The notes under the pieces are model-generated. The model had not been told where the DNA came from. It worked only from the letters and a program-made list of their open reading frames with translations, and did no database searches. The position numbers were made by a program, and so were the translations under genes. A stretch of DNA of 64,000 nt from Symsagittifera roscoffensis (Eukaryota; Xenacoelomorpha; Acoela; Convolutidae): positions 62,502,282 to 62,566,281 of the forward strand of contig NC_087066.1 in the NCBI RefSeq assembly GCF_963678635.1. Direction: 5' to 3'. Positions 33,626 to 46,500 of the stretch are shown here, in pieces (position 1 is the first letter of the stretch; every line of letters starts with the position of its first letter).

Positions 33626-34240
33626 TTTTTGCTTGCAATTTAAAAGAAGTAAAAGTCAAGCGGAAGCACACAAAAGCTTCACAAAATGAGCAGATCTGAA
33701 AGAAAATTGTTTTCATTTGACAAAAATAAAAAATAGCCAACAACTATGAAACACAATAGGGCATCATAGTGGGTGAAAACAAAATTGCTTTCATTTCATT
33801 TGCAATAATTGCTATTCAAACTTGCATGAATTTAACTCAAATCGAGATCTGGGTTAAATTTGATCAAAGAAAATGATTGAATGTTTATGCTTGGGAACTT
33901 TTTTATTCAAACAAACTTCGACTTTTTGGTTAAGCATTTTGGTTCAGACACTGATGCCTTGTGGTGAACTTTTCATTAATTTTTTGGTGATATATATATA
34001 TATCAACCGAAGTATCAACGAGACGAAGATACGTTAGTTTTATATAACAGCTATGTAACTATTAAGTAACAGTAACAAAAGTTATGCAAATTCATTCATA
34101 TGATATAATTTTTCGGCTCGCCTATAAACTTCGTGCAATTTCGGTTGGTTTATACTTAGGCTGGTTAACTTACTCTCATTTTTTGGATTTTTTGTTGTGA
34201 AGTTTGTTTGAAGTTGCCAATTTAGGCTGATAACAGCGCC

Positions 34241-34804
34241 CGAAACTCTTTACTGTTACCGCAAAGTTATAGCGGCGAATGAATCGAGTTGGAATATCAT
34301 TCCTAATTGAATTGATTTACGCTACGGTTCCAAATAAATATATTAGTAGATGCGAACAAACTTGTTTCGTGCTTCATATTGGACGAAGGGTCAACCTTTT
34401 GTGTTTTTTTTTTCCGTTTTGAATTGTTGTCCTCAGCTTACTTCAGACATTTTTAAGAACAATCTGGAAACTTCTGAAAATGATTTAAAAGAAACAGTAA
34501 TCTCGAATTTCACATGTTCTGCAAGGAGGTTTTTTTCTAGTAAAATAATCCGAGAAAAAAAGAAATGTATCTTGGGCAAAAAAATACATATTTAAAAAAA
34601 ATTCTGTTGACAGTTTTTAAATCAAAAACATAATCAACTGATATTGTTTGCAACTTTGGCCGTTTGTATATTTATCGAAAATTAATAACTAATCGAAACT
34701 CTTTACTGTTACCGAGAATTAATAGTGGCGATGAATCGAGTTGGAATATCATTCCTAATTGACTTGATTTACCCTAATGTTCCAAATAAATATATATTAG
34801 TAAA
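34241..34804. repeat. Pair of 110-bp direct repeats around 344 bp
   Basis: 34241-34349 and 34694-34804 align from CGAAACTCTTTACTGTTACC through GAATCGAGTTGGAATATCAT to TTCCAAATAAATATAT. Each holds the palindrome GGAAT-ATC-ATTCC. The arrangement could be short terminal direct repeats of a TRIM-like element or a simple local duplication. No target duplication was identified. Confidence 0.5.
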
Positions 34805-35712
34805 TCAAATAAATCAAATAATTAGCAAAATTGTTTGAATAACCCTATATCGCAGACGTGGAACTAAGACTTTTACTTTTTACTTCTTTTTATGAGATAA
34901 AAATTTGACCTCCTTTTTTTACGAGGCCAAACAACTGTTTTTAAAGCAATCTTAAACACCTTCCATGTTTTGTTTATGGTGAGTTTCAAAGTGTTTTCTA
35001 ATTTGAAAATTGTCTCCTCTTAATTAAAGTATTTGTTCCATTTCGACGGAATAGAAGGTTGATTTAAATCATTTGGACAAAACAAATGAAAAAATGTAAG
35101 ATTTTTTTTCGAACTTGAATTAGAAAAAAAACGTGCGCAATTTTTTTTAGTATTTTAGTTAAAAAATATTATGGTTCCTTTCAATTTGCAATCCTTAGAA
35201 TTAAGACTTCACACAGTAACGGATCATTTTGTTTTATTTTAAGCAAAAATTGATCATAAGGGAATTGTTTTCATTTGATAGCCAAAATTTGTCAATTTTA
35301 ATAACTTTACATACCTATATATTACTTCAAAACATTTTAAGCATTTTGCTTAAACAAATTTTTGAAAGTTACACCCTATCACAATTTCGTTCAACTACAT
35401 CAGAAGTTCATTTCTGCAGCTTTGACAGCTGTCATAATTTTGATAACAGCTGAGCCGGTAGTTTTGTCGCAGTTTTTGATTGACTTAAAAACTGAAAAAT
35501 ATTCATTTTCGAGTAAAAATTTCGGCCATAATTTGGCAAGTTAAGTTGCACTGCACCATAACACTTCTACTGAAGCCCTAAGCAGTTTTTTGTTGTTTTT
35601 TGATGGTTTCATTGAAGTATTTTTTGTCTAAGTAAATCAGTTTTGAGAAAACCGCGATTGGAGAAAAATTTCAAGAAAACATTTTTTTTTTCGTTTTGTT
35701 CGGATAATTTAA
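34805..35712. other. Intergenic, nothing recognised
   Basis: AT-rich, with small frames at 35229-35544 that lack motifs. Confidence 0.35.
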
Positions 35713-35870
35713 AACGGTGTCCTACAACTTCAAGACATACAATTTAACACCGTTCATTTTAAAACTTAGTCATTTAACTACAAAACAGTTTAAATCGACA
35801 ACAATATAACTCCTATTTTCCAGTTTAACACAGTACATTTTAACACCTAGTCATTTCACTATTAAAAATA
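35713..35870. repeat. Dispersed repeat R4, copy 1
   Basis: Shares GTGTCCTACAA, ACAATTTAACACC and CACCTAGTCATTTCACTA with 60598-60690. Within this copy the ACATTTTAACACC / AGTCATTT module occurs twice, so it contains its own internal duplication. Confidence 0.4.
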
Positions 35871-37485
35871 ATACTGTATGAATTCTTTATCTTAACTCTA
35901 TCACACCAAAGTTAATCCTGCAACTAACGCACGCACCATAATGAAAAATTTGGTTTCCTTTAGTTATACATGCTAAAAGGATGCGTTCTTAAATTACTAA
36001 TTTTAGTCAGCTTTTTTTGAAAAGACGTTTCCTTGCAGACTCCCGGAAACGTAACTAAACGCAAAAACTTGACTCTTGCCTTAGCAATTTAATCCCAGGA
36101 CAATTGCCATTATTTTCGGGATGCTAGTTTGAGACTACGGGCTGGCAAACCCTTTAGTTTTGCGTTTATGTGCCAACAGTTCAAAAAAAGCTGAAAAAGC
36201 GATCAGGTCATAAGTTTAAGTTCCAGAATGATTCTAAAAAAAAAAGATTTTTAGGCTTTTGGCATTAGTTAAACCTTATTTAAATTCTATACCGGCTGAA
36301 AATGTCTAGAAAATTATGCCATATTAGTCAAAGGACGTCTAATTATTTGCGGGCTTTTGAAGTTGTTTTTGGGTTATCGGAGCAAAAACAAACCTCAGCA
36401 AGCAAAAACAAGCAAATTGAGTGAGGCGGAGATGCAATTGCAATGTCAATCCATTCTAGACCATTACATCAAACTCGCTGTCTTTTTCGACCCGTCTTCT
36501 AGCAAATCGGTCACCATATAAGCTGCCGTTGCGAATTTGCGGGCTTCCACTGCGGCTCTATGACTATATTTATTGAATTATTGAAAAACGAGCAGTGGTA
36601 CGAGAAAATACCCGCATTCTTTCCTTCCTCCGCCTGCGAAGTTTTACAAGTAATTTTTTGGTCAACTAATTAGGCTATGGCAATTATATTCAGTCTTCAT
36701 GGTTAACCTAATATAATTCCTCGTTACACCATATAATTGATGCTTCTTTAAGGTGCGGGGGCTCTTTTCCACCCCCATCCCCCTTTTTCAAATTTTCATT
36801 TTTCTTAGTTGTCTTACATGTTATTATGGCTGAATGCGTGCTGTTACCCTGAAAGGTATGAAGGAAAAATCAGTTCACAGTTTGTTCACCATTCATAATT
36901 TCATTGCATTACGACAACTTTAAAATAGTTTTCTAAAATTGAATTTCAAATGTGCAGGGAAAGAGGAAAAGAGCCGTGCGGGGGCAAGGGAAAAAAGCCA
37001 AATTCCCTCATGAGCCAAACTTTCGAAAACTCCATTTTTTACAAGAATGAATTTTTGAATCATTTATGATTTAATTCAAGTATGAAATTAAAATTCAGCA
37101 CGTGGTTTCGAAAGATAGTAACTGATTTCAATATTTATATTTTTTAACCAAAACAACTACAAAAATTCTGATTGACAATTTTGTTTTTCAAGCTCCATCT
37201 GCTTAAACAGTACTTGATTTCAATTTGCTACATTTTTACGCGAAATTAAGTCAGTTGCTTGGCATAATATAGAAATCAGAAGCATGCTGCGCATAAAACT
37301 GCACTATTATTGGATAGATTTCTAATTTTGATTTCTAGAAAGCAATTTAAGAAAATTTACTCAGTCAGCAACTCGAATAAATGGATTTTCCGCACCTTTT
37401 GAGTAGATAATAATGAGTTCCAGAGTATTTAAAACGCGGGTAATTTTTTGATATAAAAGAAGCTTTCAGCCATCGCTTTTTATGT
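35871..37485. other. Intergenic 3' flank of the giant gene
   Basis: No gene. About 36885-36960 matches 60058-60150 in words such as TTTGTTCACCAT and AATTTCATTGCATT (repeat family R5). A GC-rich pair of related words (GCGGGGGCTCTTTTCC near 36756 and AAAAGAGCCGTGCGGG near 36967) is noted without interpretation. Confidence 0.35.
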
Positions 37486-37491
37486 TTTAAT
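37486..37491 (-). terminator. Candidate poly(A) signal of the giant gene
   Basis: Minus-strand ATTAAA lies 10 bases after the stop codon. It is the usual second-best hexamer. No AATAAA occurs on the minus strand nearby. If used, the 3' UTR would be only about 30 bases. Confidence 0.3.
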
Positions 37492-37501
37492 AAAATCGGA
37501 G

Positions 37502-40500
37502 CTAATCACTGGGTCGCATAGAACAGCTAATCAAATTACGCATAGCATTTACTATCGAGCGGGACCTAGAACGAGACTGGTCGTTGTTCCCAGAGGGGTC
37601 TTTCGAACCCTTTTTCTTTGTTTCAGATGACTTCTTGGTTTTACGGCCTCGTCTCGGCAACGTCGCATCCATTGGTTCCAGCGGAGCGACTGCTATTTCA
37701 CCAGTTCTCGCGGGCTTCAAGTCAGATTTCGTTATTTCGGGCGTGACCGGGCTAGAAATATCAGTCGCCACTTTAGAAAGGACAAGAGATTTAGTTTGTT
37801 TTGATACGGATCCTCGACTTTTCAAAGAGGACCGCGAAAAACTCTCTGTTTTCTGGAGCGACTGCGACTTTGCAGAATTCGTCTCAACAACAGCTTGCTC
37901 ATCATCATGCTCATTTTCTTTGGATCCGTTCAGACTTTGTTCAGGTTGATGTTCGATTTTCATAATTGACAGTTTCGCGTTTTTCGGAAGCGTTTTGTTG
38001 GGTGAATCCGAAATATTGAACCGGTTCAGTTTTGGACTTGACTTTGTCTTTTCATCATAGTCATTTGCTTGACTTTGACTCCAGCTGTATTTCGGCGGTC
38101 GGAAAAATGTAGAAGCGTAAAACTCCGCTCTATTTCGCTCAATTTCATCTCTGATGCTCGAGGACCGACCCGACCTTGTCTCCGGTGAAGTTTGTCGTCT
38201 TCTTAATGTCGAAATACTTCCGGGGTCTGTTTCATGACCGTTACGCTGCTGTGGTGGGAAAATTTGCAGGTCCCTGCAATATGGCCTAGGACTGATACCT
38301 CTGGCATAGGTGTCCAGGATTCCGTATGATGAAGCGGATCGAACATTTGGTCGTTGACTCTGCTTAGAAGAGGTTCTTCCACGTTGTGTAAACCCTTCAG
38401 TATCTGATTGCACGTAGTAGCTGGCGTCGTTTGAATACTTAGCCGATCTGTTTAACGTCGGTGCGTCTGAGAAGTAGTGTTCGTTGTCACTGAAGAACCC
38501 ATTAGACTCTGGAATTCCTCGAATTGAATTTGAGAATCGTAAAGATCCTTTCAGCTGTATCATACACTCGCCTTCATCAGAAGAGAAATCGCCACGACGT
38601 TTGCTTGGGCTTCCGAATCCATTGGTTACAACTAACATTTCCTCAACATCTTGAACCGGAGTCTTTCTCTCTTCAGGAGTATCTCGAACTGGACTCGCGT
38701 CAACTGCAATTCCTGCATCTTCGTCAACGACCGTAGAGTCATCGGAGTCGATATCGGATATCTGCTTTAACTCGTCGAAATTGGACGTCCCAGCATTTTC
38801 TGCACTGACCTGATCTAAAATTTGATCACTTACCTTGCTATGAGAAACAAGCTGATCTTCTGAAAAACTGGATCGCTGGGACTGTTCCAGAAGCTCCTTG
38901 TCAATTAATACAGACAATGATTCTTCATCTGGTTCGCCATCTGTCATCTTTTTGGAGAGCATCTCGTGAGCACACTGAACTCCAGGGTCCTCTGATAGTT
39001 CAGCGCTGTCGTCAGTTGTTTTTTCTTTTTCCTCGGCATCTGCCAATTTCTCTTCAACGACGGTTTCATGTGTAGTCTCCAGATGCCCATAGCTCAAATC
39101 AGACTCATCAATAGCAGGGGACTGGTACAACGTTGCTTCAAACTTCTCAGAAAAGTCTGATTTAATTTCAGGTATTTCGGACTCAATATCGTCACATTCC
39201 ACCGATTGATTTGATTCGTTAATTTCCGCCACTTTTTCATTTTCAAACTGGTTTTGGTTTTCGATTTGAGTGTCGATTTCTATCTGATTAGCTTTATCGT
39301 CATCTTCTTTATTTTCAAGTGCCATTTCATCTTTAACTTCAGGTATCAATTCTGTTGATTTCTGGTCATTCATCTCAGTTGGTTCTTCTGTAACAGGCGG
39401 AGAAACGAGTGCTTCCATACTTTGGCGAATATTTTCAGAGAGATCAGTCGGTATTGGGTCAAGGTCAGAAATTTGTAATGATTCAACTGTTTCGTTAACT
39501 TCTCTTCCTTCAATTTCAAGCGTATTTCCCATTTTATCTGCAGATTCTTCAACGCTCTCACTTGTTTCTTCGCTCTCTTTTACTTTCTGATTTTTTAAAT
39601 CATCAGTTGCAGGTGTTTGTATTTTCTCAGCTTCTAGTTCTGTCACTTCCTGTTTCTCCTCTTGCTCGGGTTTGTCTGCTACAAACGAGGAAATGAGTGT
39701 TTCCTTTTGATCTGGAACTTCCGCCGCTATTTTAGATTGTTCTGACTTCAATTCTTCCCCCTGAGCCAATTCCATGCTCTCTTCAAGCTCTATCTGTTTT
39801 TCAGTTTCAAATTGTTTCCCAATTTGGTTTTCGATATCTTCAAAAGACTCGTTTTCTAGTTCTGTCACCTTGTTCTCATTATCTTTATTTGGCTGTTTTG
39901 TAGGAGCCATCGAATCGTCTAAATCTTCAGTTTTGATATCATCTTCAGGAACTTCGGAGGGCGTTGACTCAGTGTCTGTTTTTTCAAAATTTTCAATAGT
40001 TTCATTCAAATCGATTGCTTGTTCATTTTCATCGTTTTTAACCTCAGTTTTATCTTTCGGTTCAGATACCAGATCCTCGTTGTCGATATCTTTATTAGGC
40101 TGCTTCGTAAGAGATGTCAGAGCGTCTGCATCTTCAATTTCCTCGTCTGGTTTGTCTTGCCCTTCTGATTCCAGCAGTGGTTTATCTCCCAGTACAGAAT
40201 CCAGTTCAGTGACCCCGTTCTCGATAACTTCGTTAGGTTGGTCTTTGAAAGCCTTTGAAGCGTCTGAATCTTCAGTTTCAAGAGTTTTAGAAGGCGTTGA
40301 TTCCATTTCTGTTATTTCAACATTTTTGAAAGTTTCCTCTGAAATCAACAGTTGTTCATTTTCGTTGTTTTGAACATCTGGCTTGACTTCCGCTTTAGAT
40401 TCTAATTCTGTAACCTCAATCTCGGTGTTTTTTATGGGCTGTTCTGTAAGGGCTGGGAAGTCAATGATATCCTCAACTTTGTGGTTGTCTTCAAGAATCT

Positions 40501-43500
40501 CGGAAGGCGCTAACTCGATGTCTTCTTTTTGGATATTTTCGTCTGTTTCTGCAAGCTTTGAACCTTGCGGATCTTTGTCATCCATATCTTCTAGTTTATC
40601 TTCTAATTCGGATTGTACATGTGGTTTATCTTCTAATTCAAAATCCAGTCCTGTGGCCTCCTTCTCCATGTCTGCGTTTGACTGTTCTGTTAGAGCCGAT
40701 GAAGCCTCTGCATAGTGGACTATGAGGTCATCTTCAGGAATTCCGAAAGGCGCTGGTTCTAACTCTACTTCTTCGATCTTTTCAGTCGTTTCCTCAAACT
40801 CCATCGCTTGTTCAGTTTTGTCTTCTGTAACTTCTAGTTTACCGTCTGGTTTAGATTCTTGCGCAACATCTACCGTTTCAGAACCCAGTTCTGTGTTCTC
40901 CTTTTCTATGTCTTTTTCAGACTGTTCTTTAGGAACGCTTGAAACGTTTGGATCTTCAGTTTTGAGAATTTTCTCAAGGTTTTCAGCTGGCGTTGTCTTA
41001 ATGTCTGCTTTTTCAACATTTTCAGCAGTTTCGTTCAACTCGATCGCTTCTTCAACTTCGCCAATTTCAGCTTGTGGTTTATCTTCCACTGTGACCTCTT
41101 CCTTGATTTCCTCATTTGGCTGATCTGTAGCAGCATTTGAAGCCTCTGTATCGTGGACTACAAAGTCATCTTCAGGAATCTGGAAAGGCGCTGATTCCAA
41201 CTCCTCTTTTACGATCTTTTCAGTCGTTTCCTCAAACTCCATCGCTTGTTCAGTTTTGCCTTCTGTAACTTCTAGTTTACCGTCTGGCTTCGATTCTTGC
41301 GGATCATCTGCCGGTTCAGAATCCAGTTTTGTGTTCTCCTTTTCTATGACTTTTTCAGACTGTTCTTTAGGAACGCTTGAAACGTTTGAATCTTCAGTTT
41401 TGAGAATTTTCTCAAGGTTTTCAGCTGGCGTTGTCTTAATGTCTGCTTTTTCAACATTTTCAGCAGTTTCGTTCAACTCGATCGCTTCTTCAACTTCGCC
41501 AATTTCAGCTTGTGGTTTATCTTCCACTGTGACCTCTTCCTTGATTTCCTCATTTGGCTGATCTGTAGCAGCATTTGAAGCCTCTGTATCGTGGACTACA
41601 AAGTCATCTTCAGGAATCTGGAAAGGCGCTGATTCCAACTCCTCTTTTACGATCTTTTCAGTCGTTTCCTCAAACTCCATCGCTTGTTCAGTTTTGCCTT
41701 CTGTAACTTCTAGTTTACCGTCTGGCTTCGATTCTTGCGGATCATCTGCCGGTTCAGAATCCAGTTTTGTGTTCTCCTTTTCTATGACTTTTTCAGACTG
41801 TTCTTTAGGAACGCTTGAAACGTTTGAATCTTCAGTTTTGAGAATTTTCTCAAGGTTTTCAGCTGGCGTTGTCTTAATGTCTGCTTTTTCAACATTTTCA
41901 GCAGTTTCGTTCAACTCGATCGCTTCTTCAACTTCGCCAATTTCAGCTTGTGGTTTATCTTCCACTGTGACCTCTTCCTTGATTTCCTCATTTGGCTGAT
42001 CTGTAGCAGCATTTGAAGCCTCTGTATCGTGGACTACAAAGTCATCTTCAGGAATCTGGAAAGGCGCTGATTCCAACTCCTCTTTTACGATCTTTTCAGT
42101 CGTTTCCTCAAACTCCATCGCTTGTTCAGTTTTGCCTTCTGTAACTTCTAGTTTACCGTCTGGCTTCGATTCTTGCGGATCATCTGCCGGTTCAGAATCC
42201 AGTTTTGTGTTCTCCTTTTCTATGACTTTTTCAGACTGTTCTTTAGGAACGCTTGAAACGTTTGAATCTTCAGTTTTGAGAATTTTCTCAAGGTTTTCAG
42301 CTGGCGTTGTCTTAATGTCTGCTTTTTCAACATTTTCAGCAGTTTCGTTCAACTCGATCGCTTCTTCAACTTCGCCAATTTCAGCTTGTGGTTTATCTTC
42401 CACTGTGACCTCTTCCTTGATTTCCTCATTTGGCTGATCTGTAGCAGCATTTGAAGCCTCTGTATCGTGGACTACAAAGTCATCTTCAGGAATCTGGAAA
42501 GGCGCTGATTCCAACTCCTCTTTTACGATCTTTTCAGTCGTTTCCTCAAACTCCATCGCTTGTTCAGTTTTGCCTTCTGTAACTTCTAGTTTACCGTCTG
42601 GCTTCGATTCTTGCGGATCATCTGCCGGTTCAGAATCCAGTTTTGTGTTCTCCTTTTCTATGACTTTTTCAGACTGTTCTTTAGGAACGCTTGAAACGTT
42701 TGAATCTTCATTTTTGAGAATTTTCTCAAGGTTTTCAGCTGGCGTTGTCTTAATGTCTGCTTTTTCAACATTTTCAGCAGTTTCGTTCAACTCGATCGCT
42801 TCTTCAACTTCGCCAATTTCAGCTTGTGGTTTATCTTCCACTGTGACCTCTTCCTTGATTTCCTCATTTGGCTGATCTGTAGCAGCATTTGAAGCCTCTG
42901 TATCGTGGACTACAAAGTCATCTTCAGGAATCTGGAAAGGCGCTGATTCCAACTCCTCTTTTACGATCTTTTCAGTCGTTTCCTCAAACTCCATCGCTTG
43001 TTCAGTTTTGCCTTCTGTAACTTCTAGTTTACCGTCTGGCTTCGATTCTTGCGGATCATCTGCCGGTTCAGAATCCAGTTTTGTGTTCTCCTTTTCTATG
43101 ATTTTTTCAGGCTGTTCCTTAGCAACGCTTGAAACGTCTGAATCTTCAGTTTTGAGAATTTTCTCAAGGTTTTTAGCAGTTTCGTTCAACTCGATCGCTT
43201 CTTCAACTTCGCCAATTTCAGCTTGTGGTTTATCTTCCACTGTGACCTCTTCCTTGATTTCCTCATTAGGCTGATCTGTAGCAGCATTTGAAGCCTCTGT
43301 ATCGTGGACTACAAAGTCATCTTCAGGAATCTGGAAAGGCGCTGATTCCAACTCCTCTTTTACGATCTTTTCAGTCGTTTCCTCAAACTCCATCGCTTGT
43401 TCAGTTTTGCCTTCTGTAACTTCTAGTTTACCGTCTGGCTTCGATTCTTGCGGATCATCTGCCGGTTCAGAATCCAGTTTTGTGTTCTCCTTTTCTATGA

Positions 43501-46500
43501 CTTTTTCAGACTGTTCTTTAGGAACGCTTGAAACGTTTGAATCTTCAGTTTTGAGAATTTTCTCAAGGTTTTCAGCTGGCGTTGTCTTAATGTCTGCTTT
43601 TTCAACATTTTCAGCAGTTTCGTTCAACTCGATCGCTTCTTCAACTTCGCCAATTTCAGCTTGTGGTTTATCTTCCACTGTGACCTCTTCCTTGATTTCC
43701 TCATTAGGCTGATCTGTAGCAGCATTTGAAGCCTCTGTATCGTGGACTACAAAGTCATCTTCAGGAATCTGGAAAGGCGCTGATTCCAACTCCTCTTTTA
43801 CGATCTTTTCAGTCGTTTCCTCAAACTCCATCGCTTGTTCAGTTTTGCCTTCTGTAACTTCTAGTTTACCGTCTGGCTTCGATTCTTGCGGATCATCTGC
43901 CGGTTCAGAATCCAGTTTTGTGTTCTCCTTTTCTATGATTTTTTCAGGCTGTTCCTTAGCAACGCTTGAAACGTCTGAATCTTCAGTTTTGAGAATTTTC
44001 TCAAGGTTTTTAGCAGTTTCGTTCAACTCGATCGCTTCTTCAACTTCGCCAATTTCAGCTTGTGGTTTATCTTCCACTGTGACCTCTTCCTTGATTTCTT
44101 CATTTGACTGATCTGTAGCAGCATTTGAAGCCTCTGTATCGTGAACTACAAAGTCATCTTCAGGAATTCCAAAAGGCGCTGATTCCAACTCCTCTTTTAC
44201 GATCTTTTCAGTCGTTTCCTCAAACTCCATCACTTGTTCAGTTTTGTCTTCTGTAACTTCTAGTTCGGCTTCTGGTTTAATTTCCACAGAGACTTCCTCT
44301 TTGTAATTTTCACTTGACTGTTGAGTAATTGAAGCTTCTGTATCCTGAACTACTAGGTCATCTTCAAGAGTTTTAGGAGAATCTGACTGCAACTCTTTCT
44401 TTTCGATACTCTCAGTTAATTCCTCGATTTCCATTGCTTGTCCGGTTTTATCGTCCGTAGCTTCTAGTTCATCAGCTAGATCATAATCAAACGGCCCATC
44501 TACAACTTTAGAGACCAGTTCTGTGTGTTCTTTCTCTGTGTATTCTTCAGGCTGTTTTTTATGAACGTTTGAATGGTCTGAAACTCTGGCAAGCGCTGAC
44601 TCAATGCCCGCGTTTTCAACAGTTTCAATAGATTCATTCAACTTGACCGTCTGTTCAGTTTCGGCAATTTCATCTTCTAGAACATCCTTCAATTCAGTGA
44701 CTTCCTTGTTATCTTCAGTTGACTGTTTTGCAGGACTTTTTGAAGCGCCTGTGTCCTGAACTAATAGATCGTCCTCCAAAATTTCAGAATGTGATGAATC
44801 CAAGTCTTGCTGCTGGATACTCTCAGTTGTTTCCTCTTTGCCTTCGAGAAACTCCTCAGATGTTTTGGCAGTCGATGATTGAATTTCTGCGTTTTCAACG
44901 GTTTCAATATTTTGGTTCAAATCGACCACTTGCCCAGATTCATCAATTTCAGCTTCTGTTTTATTTTCCACTGTGACTTTTTCTTTGATATCTTCATTTG
45001 TTTGTTCTGTTGGAATAATTGAAGCTTCTGTATTGTGAACTACTAGGCCATCTTCAAGCGTGTTGGAAGGCTCTGACTTGAACCCTTCTTTTTCAATAGT
45101 CTCATTTAATTCCTCGATTACCATTGCTTGTCCAGTTTTGTCGTCTGTAGCGTCTGGTTCATCCTCCAGTATAGAGTCCACCTGTGGATCTCCCATTATA
45201 GGGTCCAGTTCTGTGCGCTCCTTCTCTATGCCTTCATCAGGCATTTCTTGAAGAATGTTTGAAGCGTCTGCTTCATCAGCATTGAGAATATTTTCCGGAA
45301 TTTTGGAAAGCGCCGACTCCAAGTCTTCTTTTTTGATACTTCCAGTTGTTTCCTCGAAATCCAACGCTTGTTCAATTCTTTCATCTGTAGATTTTGGTTT
45401 ATCCTCCTGTTCAGTTTTTTCCGGTTTATCTTCCAGGTCTGATTCCACTTCATTATACTCCTTCTCCAAGTCTTCTTCAGGCTGTTCTATAAGAATGCTA
45501 GAAGCGTCAGACTCTCTAATTTTGACCACGTCCTCGGTAGCTTCGGCTGGTGTTGACTCAATGTCTGCTTTTTCAACCGTTTTAACAGTTTCATTCTGCT
45601 CGAACGCTTGTTTAGTTTCGTCATTTTCGGCTTCTGGTTCATCTTTAGCTGTCGTCTCCTTGGTATCTTCATTTGGTGCAGAAATTTTTGAGGACTCTGA
45701 CTCGTGAACTATAAGGCCATCTTCAGAAAACTTGGAAGGCGCTGACTCTGAGTCTTGTTGTTCGACACTTTCAATTGTTTTCTCAAATCCCAACGCTCGT
45801 TCGTTTTTGTCATCTGTAGCCTCAGGTTTTTCCTCCAGTTTAACTTCCTGTGGTTCAATTTCTGTTTCGGATTCCAGTTTTGTGCGATATTTCTCTATGT
45901 CTTCTTCTGACTGTTCTTGAATAACATTTGAAGCGTTTGAATCTTCAGTATCTAGAAAATCTTCAGTAATTTTGGCACGCATTAACTCACTGTCTGTTTT
46001 TTTAACATTTTCATTAGTTTCGTTCATCTCAAACGCTTGTTCAGTTTCTTCAATTTCAGCTTGTTGTTTTGATTCCACTGTTACATTCTCTTTGATATCT
46101 TGATTTGGCTCTACTGTACGCGCCTTTGAAGCCTCTGCATTGTGATTTATAAAATTACCTCCAGGAAGTTCGGCAGGCAAAGAGTCCAAATCGTCTTTTA
46201 TTAGAGTTTCAGCTCTTTCCTCGAGTTCCATAACTTGCTCAGCTTTGCCGTCTGTAGCTTCTGGTTTACTGTCTGCTTCAGATTCCTTCTGCTCATCTCC
46301 TTGTTCAGATTCTAGGTGTGTGCGGTCCTTCTCTATGTCTTCTTGAGGCTGTTTATCAACAGCGCTTGAAGAGTCTGAATCCTCAGCTTTGAGAATATCC
46401 TCACGAGTTTCGGAAGGCGGTGACTGAAGGTCTGACTTTTCAACAATTTGAATAGTTTTGTTCAACTCAATCGCTTGTTCAGTTTCGTCAGTTTTAACTT

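Noticed and set aside
40722-44111. Series of 88-133 codon plus-strand frames at 438-bp spacing
   Set aside because: Antisense shadows of the 146-residue array. No independent start context or splice evidence.
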